Positions 9,589-18,362 of a DNA stretch of 64,000 nucleotides are shown piece after piece. The position numbers and the translations under genes are program-made. Source of the stretch: Streptomyces antnestii (GTDB lineage: Bacteria > Actinomycetota > Actinomycetes > Streptomycetales > Streptomycetaceae). How positions within the stretch are numbered: position 1 is the stretch's first letter; every line of letters begins with the position of its first letter. The notes under the pieces are model-generated. The model was given only the letters and a program-made list of their open reading frames with translations, was not told the origin of the DNA and did no database searches. Where the stretch lies: the NCBI RefSeq assembly GCF_004005495.1, contig NZ_RZYA01000031.1, forward strand, positions 34,500 through 98,499, read 5' to 3'.

Positions 9589-9622
9589 CGCGCGTGTCAC
9601 CGTGGCCTGGCACGATGGCAGT

Positions 9623-10249
9623 GTGACCGCACCGCTGACGCCACGACCCCAGCCCTCGAACGATGCTTGGCAGGCTCCGGACCCGTCCGGGTCCTTGCCC
9701 CCTCACACGCAGGAGGACGGCCCAGGGATGAGGACCGAACTGCGGGAAGCCGCCGTCGTCACGGTGGGAGTGGCCCTGTGCGGGCTGCTCCTGGGCGCGC
9801 TGTGGCTGTGGCTCGCGCCGCACGTGCCGCTCATCGCCGACGCCCAGGCCGTCTATCTCAAGGACACTGAGGGTGAGCAGGCCGTCGGCGTCGACGGGAC
9901 GTTCACGCTGCTCGGCCTCGCGTTCGGTGCCGTCAGCGCGGTTGTGGTGTTTCTGTGGCGCAGGCGAGGTGGAGTGCCGCTCGTCGTCGCCCTGGCCGTC
10001 GGCGGACTGCTCGGCGGGCTCCTCGCCTGGCGGTTCGGGGTCTGGCTCGGCCCCACGCAGGACGTGGCCGCCCACGCCAAGGCGGTCGGCAAGGGCGTCA
10101 CGTTCGACGCGCCGCTCGAACTCAAGGCGAAGGGCGCGCTCCTCGCCTGGCCGCTGGCCGCGCTGATCGTCCACCTCGGACTGACCGGCCTTTTCGGGCC
10201 CCGCGACCCCGACCCGTACTTCGACAGCCCCTACCCGCCGGCTCCCTGA
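9623..10249 (+). CDS. Conserved membrane protein of unknown function
   Basis: A 208-residue protein: a proline-rich, polar N-terminus of about 40 residues, then four hydrophobic segments (about residues 46-68, 90-115, 120-140 and 175-195), and a short acidic C-terminal tail (DPDPYFDSPYPP). The region between segments one and two should be extracytoplasmic. I recall such proteins from Streptomyces next to ABC exporters but know no function. CACGAT ends six bases before the GTG, which suggests a leaderless mRNA of its own. It converges with the YbaK gene. Confidence 0.75.
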   Translation: MTAPLTPRPQPSNDAWQAPDPSGSLPPHTQEDGPGMRTELREAAVVTVGVALCGLLLGALWLWLAPHVPLIADAQAVYLKDTEGEQAVGVDGTFTLLGLAFGAVSAVVVFLWRRRGGVPLVVALAVGGLLGGLLAWRFGVWLGPTQDVAAHAKAVGKGVTFDAPLELKAKGALLAWPLAALIVHLGLTGLFGPRDPDPYFDSPYPPAP

Positions 10250-10255
10250 GTCCTT

Positions 10256-10759
10256 TCAGGCGCGGCCGATGGGGGCGAGGACCGCTGAGGTGAGCTGCGC
10301 CAGGTCGGCCGGGGCGAGCTCCACCTCCAGGCCGCGGCGGCCCGCCGACACGCAGATCGTGTCGTGGGCTTTCGCCGACTCGTCCAGGACCGTGCGGAGC
10401 TTCTTGCGCTGGCCCAGTGGGGAGATGCCACCCCGCACATAGCCCGTGGTGCGCTCCGCCGCCGCCGGGTCGGCCATGGCGGCCCGCTTGCCGCCGACAG
10501 CGGTGGCCAGGGCCTTCAGGTCGAGCTGGCCCGCCACCGGCACAACAGCGACGGTCAGCTCACCGTCCACGTCGGCGACGAGCGTCTTGAACACCCGGTC
10601 GGGCGACACGCCCATCGCCTCCGCCGCCTCGTCCCCGTACGAGGGATGGGCCGGGTCGTGCTCGTAGGTGTGGGTCGTGAACGGCGTGCCCGCCGCGGTG
10701 AGTGCCACCGTGGCGGGGGTGCCGCCGGACTGCTGTTGTTTCTTGGTCTTCTTTGCCAA
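10256..10759 (-). CDS. ybaK: YbaK-type aminoacyl-tRNA deacylase
   Basis: 167 residues with the YbaK/ProRS editing-domain pattern. EHDPAHPSYGDEAAEAMG is followed by VFKTLVADVDGELTVAVVPV, including the conserved lysine in FKTL that YbaK needs for Cys-tRNA(Pro) hydrolysis, and the GGISPLGQRKKL motif near residue 110. The enzyme removes cysteine mischarged on tRNA(Pro) and acts in the cytoplasm. The lysine-rich start (MAKKTKKQQQ) is a common actinobacterial extension. Its stop lies 6 nt from the end of the converging membrane-protein gene. Confidence 0.92.
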   Translation of the reverse strand: MAKKTKKQQQSGGTPATVALTAAGTPFTTHTYEHDPAHPSYGDEAAEAMGVSPDRVFKTLVADVDGELTVAVVPVAGQLDLKALATAVGGKRAAMADPAAAERTTGYVRGGISPLGQRKKLRTVLDESAKAHDTICVSAGRRGLEVELAPADLAQLTSAVLAPIGRA

Positions 10760-10795
10760 CTTCCTTATGCCTTACGTCAGTTGAGAGCGGCCCGG

Positions 10796-11569
10796 TCAGT
10801 TCAGGCTGGTCGCCTGGCGGGTCAGGTCGCCGGCGGGGAGTGAGGGCAGGTTACGGATGATCGCCGTCTCGCTGCGAAGGAGTTTCAGCTCGTCACGCAG
10901 GCGCGACGCCGTGTCCGGGGCCTGGAGCAGGCGCTGCTTGGTGGGGACGTCGAGTACGGCCGCCGCGGCCACCAGGTACGACACCACGGACGGGTCGTCC
11001 GGCAGTTCGGCGCCCGTCGCCAGGGTGCGCTCACGGGCGCCCGCGAGCCGCTTCTGGTAGGAGCGGAAGGCGCGCAGGACCCCTTCGGCCAGGGCGCCCG
11101 CCTCGTCGCCGGGCTCCTCGGGCAGCTCCTCGACCTCGGCCGTGAGATAGGCGCCCGACGCGTCGACCGAGTGGATCTTCACGCGGGTCGTGCCGGTGGC
11201 GAGGACCTCGAAGCTGCCGTCGGCGCGCTCCCGGATCGTCGCGGCGTCGGCGATGCAGCCCACCGTGTGCAGGGCCTTGACCGGGTCGTCGCCGAAGCCG
11301 GCCGCGGGACCCGCCTCGGCGGCGGTCTTCGCCGCCTGGTCCGGCATGCCGGGGGCGCTGGGCGCGACCTCGTGGCCGTCGCGGATCGCCACGACGGCGA
11401 ACCTGCGCGGCTCGTCGGAGTCGCCGGACGCCTCGGAACCCCCGGAGGAGGTCTTCAGCAGGTCGCGCATCATGGCGCGATAGCGCTCCTCGAACACGTT
11501 CAGCGGGAGCACTAGCCCCGGGAACAGCACCGAGTTGAGCGGAAAGAGCGGAAGCCGGACGGTGGTCAC
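10796..11569 (-). CDS. LON peptidase substrate-binding domain protein
   Basis: 257 residues, starting VTTVRLPLFPLNSVLFPGLVLPLNVFEERY, the signature start of the LON N-terminal domain. Neither the AAA+ nor the protease domain of Lon is present; such stand-alone domains are common in actinobacteria and their role is not known. The GTG at 11569 was chosen because the domain begins right there. It follows the TPR-like gene on the same strand with an 11-nt gap and is probably co-transcribed with it. Confidence 0.88.
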   Translation of the reverse strand: MTTVRLPLFPLNSVLFPGLVLPLNVFEERYRAMMRDLLKTSSGGSEASGDSDEPRRFAVVAIRDGHEVAPSAPGMPDQAAKTAAEAGPAAGFGDDPVKALHTVGCIADAATIRERADGSFEVLATGTTRVKIHSVDASGAYLTAEVEELPEEPGDEAGALAEGVLRAFRSYQKRLAGARERTLATGAELPDDPSVVSYLVAAAAVLDVPTKQRLLQAPDTASRLRDELKLLRSETAIIRNLPSLPAGDLTRQATSLN

Positions 11570-11580
11570 GACGGTCAAGC

Positions 11581-12612
11581 CTAATGGGAGCCGGAGGCGC
11601 GGGGTCCGCGACCGGCCCTGCGGCCGCCGAGCGGCAGGCCCGCGGCGACCTCGATCCGTACGCCGTCGCGCAGTTCCAGGAACTGGCCGAGCGGGTCGTC
11701 CGAGATCCGGTCCCAGGGGAACGAGGTCGCGTACGGGCCGGTCAGGCGCAGTTGTTCGAGGGCGTCGGTCCAGCGTTCCAGGCGGACCAGGACGTACGTG
11801 AGGAGGTTGCGGACCTCGGCCGGCCAGGGGTCGGCGGCGGTGTACTCGTGGGACAGGGCGATCGCCAGGTCGGCCGCCGCGTCCAGGCGCTCGCGGGGCA
11901 CCGTCGCGGCCGGCCCCGGGCCCGCCTCGCTCGTCAGGTACGCGAACGCCGCCCGCACCGGGAGCGCCTGCACCAGGGACCCCGGCAGCGCGTCCTGCGC
12001 CGCACGCTCGGCGAAGTCGAAGCACTCGCGGTGCGAGCCGTACCAGGCGGCCGACAGGTACTGCAGGGCCGACACATGGCAGCCGTAGTGGTGCGGGGAG
12101 CGGCGGACGGCCTCGGCCCACAGCTTCTCGAAGACGGTGTGCGGGGCGTTCGTGCCGCGCGCCTGGTCGAGGGCGACGCGCCACGGCACCGGGTCGCCGG
12201 GGTCGCCCTCGGCGGCGGCGGTGATCAGCGGGGTCACCTCGCGCAGGAGCTCGGCGCGGGCGGGGGAGTCCCAGCCGCGGGCGACCTCCAGCTCGGCCTT
12301 GACGAGGAGGGCGTCCGGGTCGTGGGGCGCCGCGAACCGCCAGTCGTCGAACCATTCGCCGCGCGAGCGTGCGAAGGCGGCGAGCCGGGTGACGTAGCGG
12401 TCGCGGTTCTCCCACTCGCCCGCCTCGCGCGTGGAGGCGAGCAGCTTGGCGGCCGCCTCGTACTCGCCCCGGCCCGCGGCGACGAGCGCGGGCGCGAGAC
12501 GGTCGTCGGGGACGTCCAGGAGGATGTCGTCGTCGGCGGGCAGGCCGGCCGCGAGACCCGGGGTGTGGCGGACCATCCGCGCGGTGCGGATGAGGGCGCG
12601 CAGCAGTGCCAA
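11581..12612 (-). CDS. Hypothetical protein with helical-repeat character
   Basis: 343 residues, alanine- and leucine-rich, with recurrent amphipathic helices (for example residues about 37-60, 95-120 and 180-220) that look like TPR-type or related helical repeats. No catalytic motif, signal peptide or membrane segment is evident. Comparable Streptomyces proteins are annotated as hypothetical. It ends 11 nt before the LON-domain gene, which suggests joint expression. Confidence 0.7.
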   Translation of the reverse strand: MALLRALIRTARMVRHTPGLAAGLPADDDILLDVPDDRLAPALVAAGRGEYEAAAKLLASTREAGEWENRDRYVTRLAAFARSRGEWFDDWRFAAPHDPDALLVKAELEVARGWDSPARAELLREVTPLITAAAEGDPGDPVPWRVALDQARGTNAPHTVFEKLWAEAVRRSPHHYGCHVSALQYLSAAWYGSHRECFDFAERAAQDALPGSLVQALPVRAAFAYLTSEAGPGPAATVPRERLDAAADLAIALSHEYTAADPWPAEVRNLLTYVLVRLERWTDALEQLRLTGPYATSFPWDRISDDPLGQFLELRDGVRIEVAAGLPLGGRRAGRGPRASGSH

Positions 12613-12716
12613 GGTGTGGACCCCGCTAGTCGCTCAGTTTGATGGTTGCGCTGGGATGACGGCTGAAATGCGCCCATGGTTGCCCGGGGTCCGGCAAAAA
12701 ATGCGAGGCTGCCCGG

Positions 12717-14297
12717 TCAGCCTCTGCGCAGCAGTCGGGTGGCCCCCGCCGCCACCGTCGTGGCGAGGATCCAGCCGAGCAGGATCAGCACGGTCGCCGC
12801 CCACTGCCAGCCGCCCCGCAGCTTCCAGAAGCCGTCCTGGCCCAGGTCGATGACGGGCAGGATGAGGTCGAGGGAGAACAGCGCGGGACTCCAGTTCGGG
12901 GCCTCACCCGGTTTGACGGGTGGATGCGACGCGTGGGAGAAGGCGAGGGTGCCCGCCGCCCACAGGACCGCCATCCACACGGCTGCCCGGCCCGGCCGGT
13001 ACCCGTAGGCGACCGTCCAGTCCTGGATGTAGCCCCAGATCTTCGCGGCCGGCGGCAGCGTCTCGCGGCGGCGGCGCTGCTTGGCGAGCAGGACCTCGCG
13101 CGCGTCGGCGTCCTCGCCGCTGTTGCGCAGCACGGTCGCGAGCCGCTCGTACGGCTCGGGGCTGTACTCCGGTGTCGCGGCCGACAGCCATTCCAGACGG
13201 CGGGCAAGCGGGAAGGGGCCGCTGGGGATCAGGTTCTCGTACGTGAAGCCGCCCACGCGCAGGCCGCCGGGGCCCGGCCAGCTCACCGCCCGGTCGATGA
13301 GGTTGACGACCTTCGCGCCGGACAGGACGATCCGCCCGCGCTCCGGCCGCTCGCACAGGAAGCGCAGTTCGGGCGTCTGGATGCGGCGCAGCGACACCTC
13401 CTGGTCGTTCTCCAGGTGGAACCGCGCCTGGTCGAGGTCCACCGCGTCGCCGAACCGGCCGTCGTCGAGCCGCACGCCGCCCTGGCACTCGAAGCGCTGC
13501 ACACGGGTGCCGCGGGCCGGCGTGGAGCCGCTGGTCTGGAGCGGATTGCCGACCCCGGCGGGCGTCAGGTAGAGGGTGCGCTCGACGGTCAGCTGCGGCG
13601 CGTTGAGCGCGCGGCGCCCGTACGCGTTGGAGAGCCGGCTGCCGCGCAGGCTGAGCGAGACGCCGACCGTCGCGCCGCGCAGGCTGAGCTCTCCGTGCGT
13701 CTCCAGCATCTCGGCCTGGAGGTCCTGGCCCACCGACATGCCGTCCGCCATGATCGACTTGCCGCGCCGGTCGCGGTACACGACGGCCTGGTTGAGCAGC
13801 AGGTCCGTGCCGATGTGCGCGTCGGTGAGGCGCACGCCGTTGTGGAAGCGGCAGCGCGGCAGATGCAGATCGCCCTCCGTGTGGACGCGGGCGGCCTCCA
13901 GGCGGGGGACCGAGCAGTCGACCAGGCGCAGCGTGGTGAACCGCGCCTCGGGCATGAGGATCTCCTTCTCGAAGCGGCACTGCTTCATCTCGACGTACGG
14001 CACGACCCCGCCGCCCGCCACGTCGAGGACGTCGATGATCTGCACGCCCTGGAGCTTGAGCGACGAGACCCGGCCCGACAGCGCGGGCGGACCGTCCAGG
14101 AGCAGCCAGGCCACGATCCGCGCCCGCACGCTGCGTTCGGGTCCCCAGGCGTGGCCGCCGTGGGGGTCGTCCACGTCCGGGTCGCCCGAGCGCAGGTCGT
14201 AGACGCTGCCGTTGCGGAACGCCTGCCACATGCCGATCTCGGCGCCCGTGAGACCGTCCGGCGGGTCACCGATGCCGGTACCGGTACCGTCGACCAC
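12717..14297 (-). CDS. Membrane-anchored protein with pentapeptide-like middle, function unknown
   Basis: About 526 residues. The middle (roughly residues 60-300) is a series of short beta-like units with regularly spaced leucines, arginines and alanines, recalling pentapeptide-repeat or beta-helix folds. The last 110 residues carry two or three hydrophobic segments (AVWMAVLWAAGTLAFS, and a final one around WAATVLILLGWILATT), so the protein is anchored in the membrane by its C-terminus. Some Streptomyces relatives are called oxidoreductases, but I see no nucleotide-binding motif. The GTG at 14297 has GGGAGGA 9-10 nt upstream and is preferred over an earlier GTG at 14324. Confidence 0.65.
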   Translation of the reverse strand: MVDGTGTGIGDPPDGLTGAEIGMWQAFRNGSVYDLRSGDPDVDDPHGGHAWGPERSVRARIVAWLLLDGPPALSGRVSSLKLQGVQIIDVLDVAGGGVVPYVEMKQCRFEKEILMPEARFTTLRLVDCSVPRLEAARVHTEGDLHLPRCRFHNGVRLTDAHIGTDLLLNQAVVYRDRRGKSIMADGMSVGQDLQAEMLETHGELSLRGATVGVSLSLRGSRLSNAYGRRALNAPQLTVERTLYLTPAGVGNPLQTSGSTPARGTRVQRFECQGGVRLDDGRFGDAVDLDQARFHLENDQEVSLRRIQTPELRFLCERPERGRIVLSGAKVVNLIDRAVSWPGPGGLRVGGFTYENLIPSGPFPLARRLEWLSAATPEYSPEPYERLATVLRNSGEDADAREVLLAKQRRRRETLPPAAKIWGYIQDWTVAYGYRPGRAAVWMAVLWAAGTLAFSHASHPPVKPGEAPNWSPALFSLDLILPVIDLGQDGFWKLRGGWQWAATVLILLGWILATTVAAGATRLLRRG

Positions 14298-14453
14298 GAC
14301 TCGTCTTCCTCCCCGTAGACCCACGGATTCGCACGGAGCCCGCCCGTCCCGGGACCGCTCCGCTACTCGTGAGTTTCGTACAACCGTTCATGCCCGCTGA
14401 GTGACGGCCTGAACGCTACTGGTGAAGGTCGTCCTCCGGTCCCGGGCGGTGAT

Positions 14454-14474
14454 CCGTATCAGCCATTGATACGG
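14454..14474. promoter_or_regulatory. Candidate operator upstream of hisD
   Basis: CCGTATCA and TGATACGG form a perfect 8-bp inverted repeat with a 5-nt spacer, 40 nt before the hisD start in the region shared with the divergent membrane-anchored gene. It is AT-richer than its surroundings and has the shape of a dimeric repressor site for the his operon. Confidence 0.45.
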
Positions 14475-14513
14475 GCGTCAGTGGCTGATGCGGCGTCTGC
14501 GAGAATTGGGCAT

Positions 14514-15836
14514 GTGATCTCCCGAATCGATCTGCGCGGCGACGCCCTCCCCGAGGGTCCCGCCCTGCGCGACCTGCTGCCCCGAGCCGACTTCGACGTT
14601 CAGGCCGCCCTGGAGAAGGTGCGTCCGATCTGCGAGGCCGTGCATCATCGTGGCGACGCGGCACTGATCGACTACGCGGAGAAATTCGACGGCGTGAAGC
14701 TGGAATCCGTACGGGTTCCCGCCAAGGCGCTCCAGGACGCCCTGGAGCAGCTGGACCCCGCCGTCCGCGCGGCCCTGGAGGAGTCGATCCGCCGCGCCCG
14801 CATCGTCCACCGCGAGCAGCGCCGCACCACCCACACCACCCAGGTCGTCCCCGGCGGCTCGGTCACCGAGAAGTGGGTGCCGGTCGACCGCGTCGGCCTG
14901 TACGCGCCGGGCGGCCGCTCCGTCTACCCGTCCTCCGTGATCATGAACGTGGTGCCCGCGCAGGAGGCCGGCGTCGAGTCGATCGCCCTCGCCTCGCCGG
15001 CCCAGGCGGAGTTCGGCGGCCTGCCGCACCCGACGATCCTGGCCGCGTGCGCCCTCCTCGGCGTCGACGAGGTGTACGCCGCCGGCGGCGCCACCGCCGT
15101 CGCGATGTTCGCGTACGGCACCGAGTCCTGCGCCCCGGCCAACATGGTCACCGGGCCCGGCAACATCTGGGTCGCCGCCGCCAAGCGCTACTTCACCGGC
15201 CTCATCGGCATCGACGCCGAGGCCGGACCCACCGAGATCGCGGTCCTCGCGGACTCCACCGCCGACCCGGCGCACGTCGCGTCCGACCTGATCAGCCAGG
15301 CCGAGCACGACCCGCTCGCCGCCGCCGTCCTCGTCACCGACTCCCCGGAGCTCGCCGACGCGGTCGAGAAGGAGCTGGAGCCGCAGATCGCGGCCACCAA
15401 GCACATCGACGACCGCATCGTCCCGGCCCTGAGCGGCAAGCAGTCCGCGATCGTCCTGGTCGACGGCATCGACGAGGGCCTGCGCGTCGTCAACGCGTAC
15501 GGCGCCGAGCACCTGGAGATCCAGACCGCCGACGCCACCGCCGTCGCCGAGCGCGTGCGGAACGCGGGCGCGGTCTTCGTCGGCCCGTGGGCGCCCGTCT
15601 CCCTCGGCGACTACGCCGCGGGCTCGAACCACGTCCTGCCCACCGGCGGCTGCGCCTGCCACTCCTCGGGCCTGTCGGTCCAGTCCTTCCTGCGCGGCAT
15701 CCACATCGTGGACTACACGCGCGACGCCCTCGCCGACGTCGCCCACCACGTGGTCACGCTCGCCGAGGCGGAGGACCTGCCCGCGCACGGCGCGGCGATC
15801 AAGGCAAGGTTCGAATGGAAGGTTCCGGGACAGTGA
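14514..15836 (+). CDS. hisD: Histidinol dehydrogenase
   Basis: 440 residues. It catalyses the last two NAD-dependent oxidations from L-histidinol to L-histidine. Family segments are clear: VDRVGLYAPGGRSVYPSSV, VTGPGNIWVAAAKR, GIDAEAGPTEIAVLAD and SQAEHDP, the last with the conserved Gln/His of the zinc site, and SGLSVQSFLRG near the end. GTG at 14514 gives the standard N-terminus (MISRIDLRGD). There is no ribosome-binding site, and GAGAAT ends 7 nt before it. First gene of the his operon; its stop overlaps the hisC start by 4 nt (GTGA). Confidence 0.97.
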   Translation: MISRIDLRGDALPEGPALRDLLPRADFDVQAALEKVRPICEAVHHRGDAALIDYAEKFDGVKLESVRVPAKALQDALEQLDPAVRAALEESIRRARIVHREQRRTTHTTQVVPGGSVTEKWVPVDRVGLYAPGGRSVYPSSVIMNVVPAQEAGVESIALASPAQAEFGGLPHPTILAACALLGVDEVYAAGGATAVAMFAYGTESCAPANMVTGPGNIWVAAAKRYFTGLIGIDAEAGPTEIAVLADSTADPAHVASDLISQAEHDPLAAAVLVTDSPELADAVEKELEPQIAATKHIDDRIVPALSGKQSAIVLVDGIDEGLRVVNAYGAEHLEIQTADATAVAERVRNAGAVFVGPWAPVSLGDYAAGSNHVLPTGGCACHSSGLSVQSFLRGIHIVDYTRDALADVAHHVVTLAEAEDLPAHGAAIKARFEWKVPGQ

Positions 15837-16939
15837 CCGGCATCGACGATCTGCCCGTACGGGACGAGCTGCGCGGCAAGTCCCCGTACGGCGCACCCCA
15901 GCTCGACGTCCCCGTCCGGCTGAACACGAACGAGAACCCCTACCCGCTGCCCGAGCCCCTCGTCGAGCGGATCGCGGAGCGGGTGCGCGAGGCCGCCCGC
16001 GACCTCAACCGCTACCCCGACCGGGACGCGGTCCAGCTGCGCACCGAACTCGCCGCCTACCTCACCCGCACCGGCGGCCACCGCGTCGGCATCGAGAACG
16101 TGTGGGCCGCCAACGGCTCGAACGAGGTCATCCAGCAGCTGCTGCAGACCTTCGGCGGACCGGGCCGCACCGCCATCGGCTTCGAGCCCTCGTACTCGAT
16201 GCACGCCCTCATCGCGCGCGGCACCGGCACCGGCTGGATCTCCGGACCCCGCAACGAGGACTTCACCATCGACGTGGAAGCGTCCGTGAAGGCCATCGCG
16301 GAGAACGCGCCGGACGTCGTCTTCATCACGACGCCCAACAACCCCACCGGCAGCGCGGTCCCCGCCGAGACGGTCCTCGCCCTGTACGAGGCCGCTCAGG
16401 CGGCGAAGCCCTCCATGGTGATCGTGGACGAGGCCTACATCGAGTTCAGCCACGGCGACTCCCTGCTGCCGCTGCTCGAAGGACGGCCGAACCTGGTCGT
16501 CTCGCGCACGATGTCGAAGGCGTTCGGCGCGGCGGGCCTGCGCCTCGGCTACCTGGCCGCCCACCCCGCCGTCGTGGACGCCGTCCAGCTGGTGCGCCTG
16601 CCGTACCACCTGTCGGCGATCACCCAGGCCACGGCGCTCGCCGCCCTGGAGCACACCGACACCCTGCTCGGCTACGTCGAGCAGCTCAAGGACGAGCGCG
16701 ACCGCCTGGTGACGGAGCTGCGCGCGGCCGGCTACGAAGTGACCGAATCGGACGCCAACTTCGTGCAGTTCGGCCGCTTCGAGAACGCGCAGGCGGTGTG
16801 GCAGCAGATCCTCGACCGGGGTGTTCTCGTCCGGGACAACGGTGTGCCCGGCTGGCTGCGCGTGAGCGCCGGAACCCCCGCCGAAAACGACGCGTTCCTC
16901 GATGCGGTACGCGAACTCAAGAAGGAGCAGCGCGTATGA
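15833..16939 (+). CDS. hisC: Histidinol-phosphate aminotransferase
   Basis: 368 residues, a PLP-dependent class I/II aminotransferase that makes histidinol phosphate from imidazole acetol phosphate and glutamate. VRLNTNENPYPLP is the typical N-terminal segment, TPNNPTG holds the cofactor-contacting Asn, and the Schiff-base lysine is K229 in SRTMSKAFGAAGLRLGY. It overlaps hisD and hisB by 4 nt each, so the three are translationally coupled. Confidence 0.97.
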   Translation: MTGIDDLPVRDELRGKSPYGAPQLDVPVRLNTNENPYPLPEPLVERIAERVREAARDLNRYPDRDAVQLRTELAAYLTRTGGHRVGIENVWAANGSNEVIQQLLQTFGGPGRTAIGFEPSYSMHALIARGTGTGWISGPRNEDFTIDVEASVKAIAENAPDVVFITTPNNPTGSAVPAETVLALYEAAQAAKPSMVIVDEAYIEFSHGDSLLPLLEGRPNLVVSRTMSKAFGAAGLRLGYLAAHPAVVDAVQLVRLPYHLSAITQATALAALEHTDTLLGYVEQLKDERDRLVTELRAAGYEVTESDANFVQFGRFENAQAVWQQILDRGVLVRDNGVPGWLRVSAGTPAENDAFLDAVRELKKEQRV

Positions 16940-17529
16940 GCCGCGTAGGCAGGGTGGAACGCACCACCAAGGAGACCTCGGTCCTCGTCGAGATCGACCT
17001 CGACGGCACCGGCCGGGTCGAGGTGTCGACCGGTGTCGGCTTCTACGACCACATGCTCGACCAGCTCGGCCGCCACGGCCTCTTCGACCTCACGGTCAAG
17101 ACCGAGGGCGACCTGCACATCGACACGCACCACACCATCGAGGACACCGCCCTCGCGCTCGGCGCCGCCTTCAAGCAGGCCCTCGGTGACAAGGTCGGGA
17201 TCTACCGCTTCGGCAACTGCACGGTCCCGCTGGACGAGTCGCTCGCCCAGGTGACGGTCGACCTCTCCGGCCGCCCGTACCTCGTGCACACCGAGCCCGA
17301 GAACATGGCCCCCATGATCGGCTCGTACGACACGACGATGACCCGGCACATCCTGGAGTCGTTCGTCGCGCAGGCCCAGATCGCGCTGCACGTCCACGTC
17401 CCGTACGGGCGCAACGCGCACCACATCGTGGAGTGCCAGTTCAAGGCGCTGGCCCGCGCGCTGCGGTACGCGTCCGAGCGCGACCCGCGCGCGGCAGGCA
17501 TCCTTCCGTCCACGAAGGGCGCCCTGTAA
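16936..17529 (+). CDS. hisB: Imidazoleglycerol-phosphate dehydratase
   Basis: 197 residues, the monofunctional actinobacterial form without the phosphatase domain. The family's repeated manganese-binding motifs are present: FYDHMLDQLGRHG and HIDTHHTIEDTALALG in the first half, and a second set (HILESFVAQAQIALHVHV and GRNAHHIVECQFKALARAL) in the second. It starts on an ATGA overlap with hisC and is followed after 4 nt by a 54-codon membrane-protein gene. Confidence 0.97.
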   Translation: MSRVGRVERTTKETSVLVEIDLDGTGRVEVSTGVGFYDHMLDQLGRHGLFDLTVKTEGDLHIDTHHTIEDTALALGAAFKQALGDKVGIYRFGNCTVPLDESLAQVTVDLSGRPYLVHTEPENMAPMIGSYDTTMTRHILESFVAQAQIALHVHVPYGRNAHHIVECQFKALARALRYASERDPRAAGILPSTKGAL

Positions 17530-17533
17530 CCCC

Positions 17534-17698
17534 ATGAACGGCCTCAACACCATCCTCATCCTGGTCGGTCTCTTCCTGATCGGCGGAGTGATCTCCTTCG
17601 TCAAGCAGGGCATGCCCAGGAGCCTGATCGTGCTGCTCTCCGCGGGCGCGGCCATGTGCCTGGTCGCGGGTGTCCTGCGGCTCTCCTACTGGAACTGA
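17534..17698 (+). CDS. 54-aa membrane protein inside the his operon
   Basis: A short frame between hisB and hisH encoding 54 residues with two hydrophobic segments: TILILVGLFLIGGVISF (about 6-22) and SLIVLLSAGAAMCLVAGVL (about 30-48), joined by the polar loop KQGMPR. It begins 4 nt after hisB and ends 19 nt before hisH, where GGGGAG acts as the hisH ribosome-binding site. I recall a small membrane protein at this place in other Streptomyces his operons. Nothing is known of its job; a link to histidine synthesis is only inferred from position. Confidence 0.78.
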   Translation: MNGLNTILILVGLFLIGGVISFVKQGMPRSLIVLLSAGAAMCLVAGVLRLSYWN

Positions 17699-17717
17699 GG
17701 AACGGGGAGCACCAGAC

Positions 17718-18362
17718 ATGACTTCAGCCAGCAAGAAGGTCGTCGTCTTCGACTACGGGTTCGGCAACGTCCGCTCCGCCGAGCGGGCCCTGGCCCGTGC
17801 CGGCGCGGACGTCGAGATCACCCGGGACTTCGACGCCGCGATGAACGCCGACGGGCTCCTCGTCCCCGGCGTCGGCGCGTTCGCCGCCTGCATGAAGGGC
17901 CTCAAGGAGGCGCGCGGCGACTGGATCGTCGACCGCCGCCTGTCGGGCGGACGCCCCGTGATGGGCATCTGCGTCGGCATGCAGATCCTCTTCGCGCGCG
18001 GCATCGAGCACGGCGTCGAGGCCGAGGGCCTCGACGAGTGGCCCGGCACCGTCGAGCCCCTCAAGGCCGAGATCGTCCCGCACATGGGCTGGAACACGGT
18101 CCGCCCGCCCGAGGACAGCGAACTCTTCGCCGGGCTCGACAGCGACGCCCGGTTCTACTTCGTGCACTCCTACGCCGTGCAGCAGTGGGACTTCGAGGTC
18201 GGCAACGTCCACATGCGCCCGCCGAAGGTCACCTGGGCCACGCACGGCGAGCCGTTCGTCGCCGCCGTAGAGAACGGCGCACTGTGGGCGACGCAGTTCC
18301 ACCCCGAGAAGTCCGGCGACGCCGGCGCCCAGCTCCTCACCAACTGGATCGGAACCCTCTGA
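17718..18362 (+). CDS. hisH: Imidazole glycerol phosphate synthase, glutaminase subunit
   Basis: 214 residues, a class I glutamine amidotransferase that supplies ammonia to HisF. The nucleophile is C85 in MGICVGMQILF, and the His-Glu pair is in ATQFHPEKSG near the C-terminus. The oxyanion-strand motif VPGVGAF is at about residue 53. The start has GGGGAG 9-10 nt upstream. The stop shares one base with the priA start (TGATG). Confidence 0.97.
   Translation: MTSASKKVVVFDYGFGNVRSAERALARAGADVEITRDFDAAMNADGLLVPGVGAFAACMKGLKEARGDWIVDRRLSGGRPVMGICVGMQILFARGIEHGVEAEGLDEWPGTVEPLKAEIVPHMGWNTVRPPEDSELFAGLDSDARFYFVHSYAVQQWDFEVGNVHMRPPKVTWATHGEPFVAAVENGALWATQFHPEKSGDAGAQLLTNWIGTL

Noticed and set aside
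14873..15832. Long N-terminal extension of hisC through the hisD region
   Set aside because: This stretch is hisD read in another frame; the HisC family begins at the GTG at 15833.
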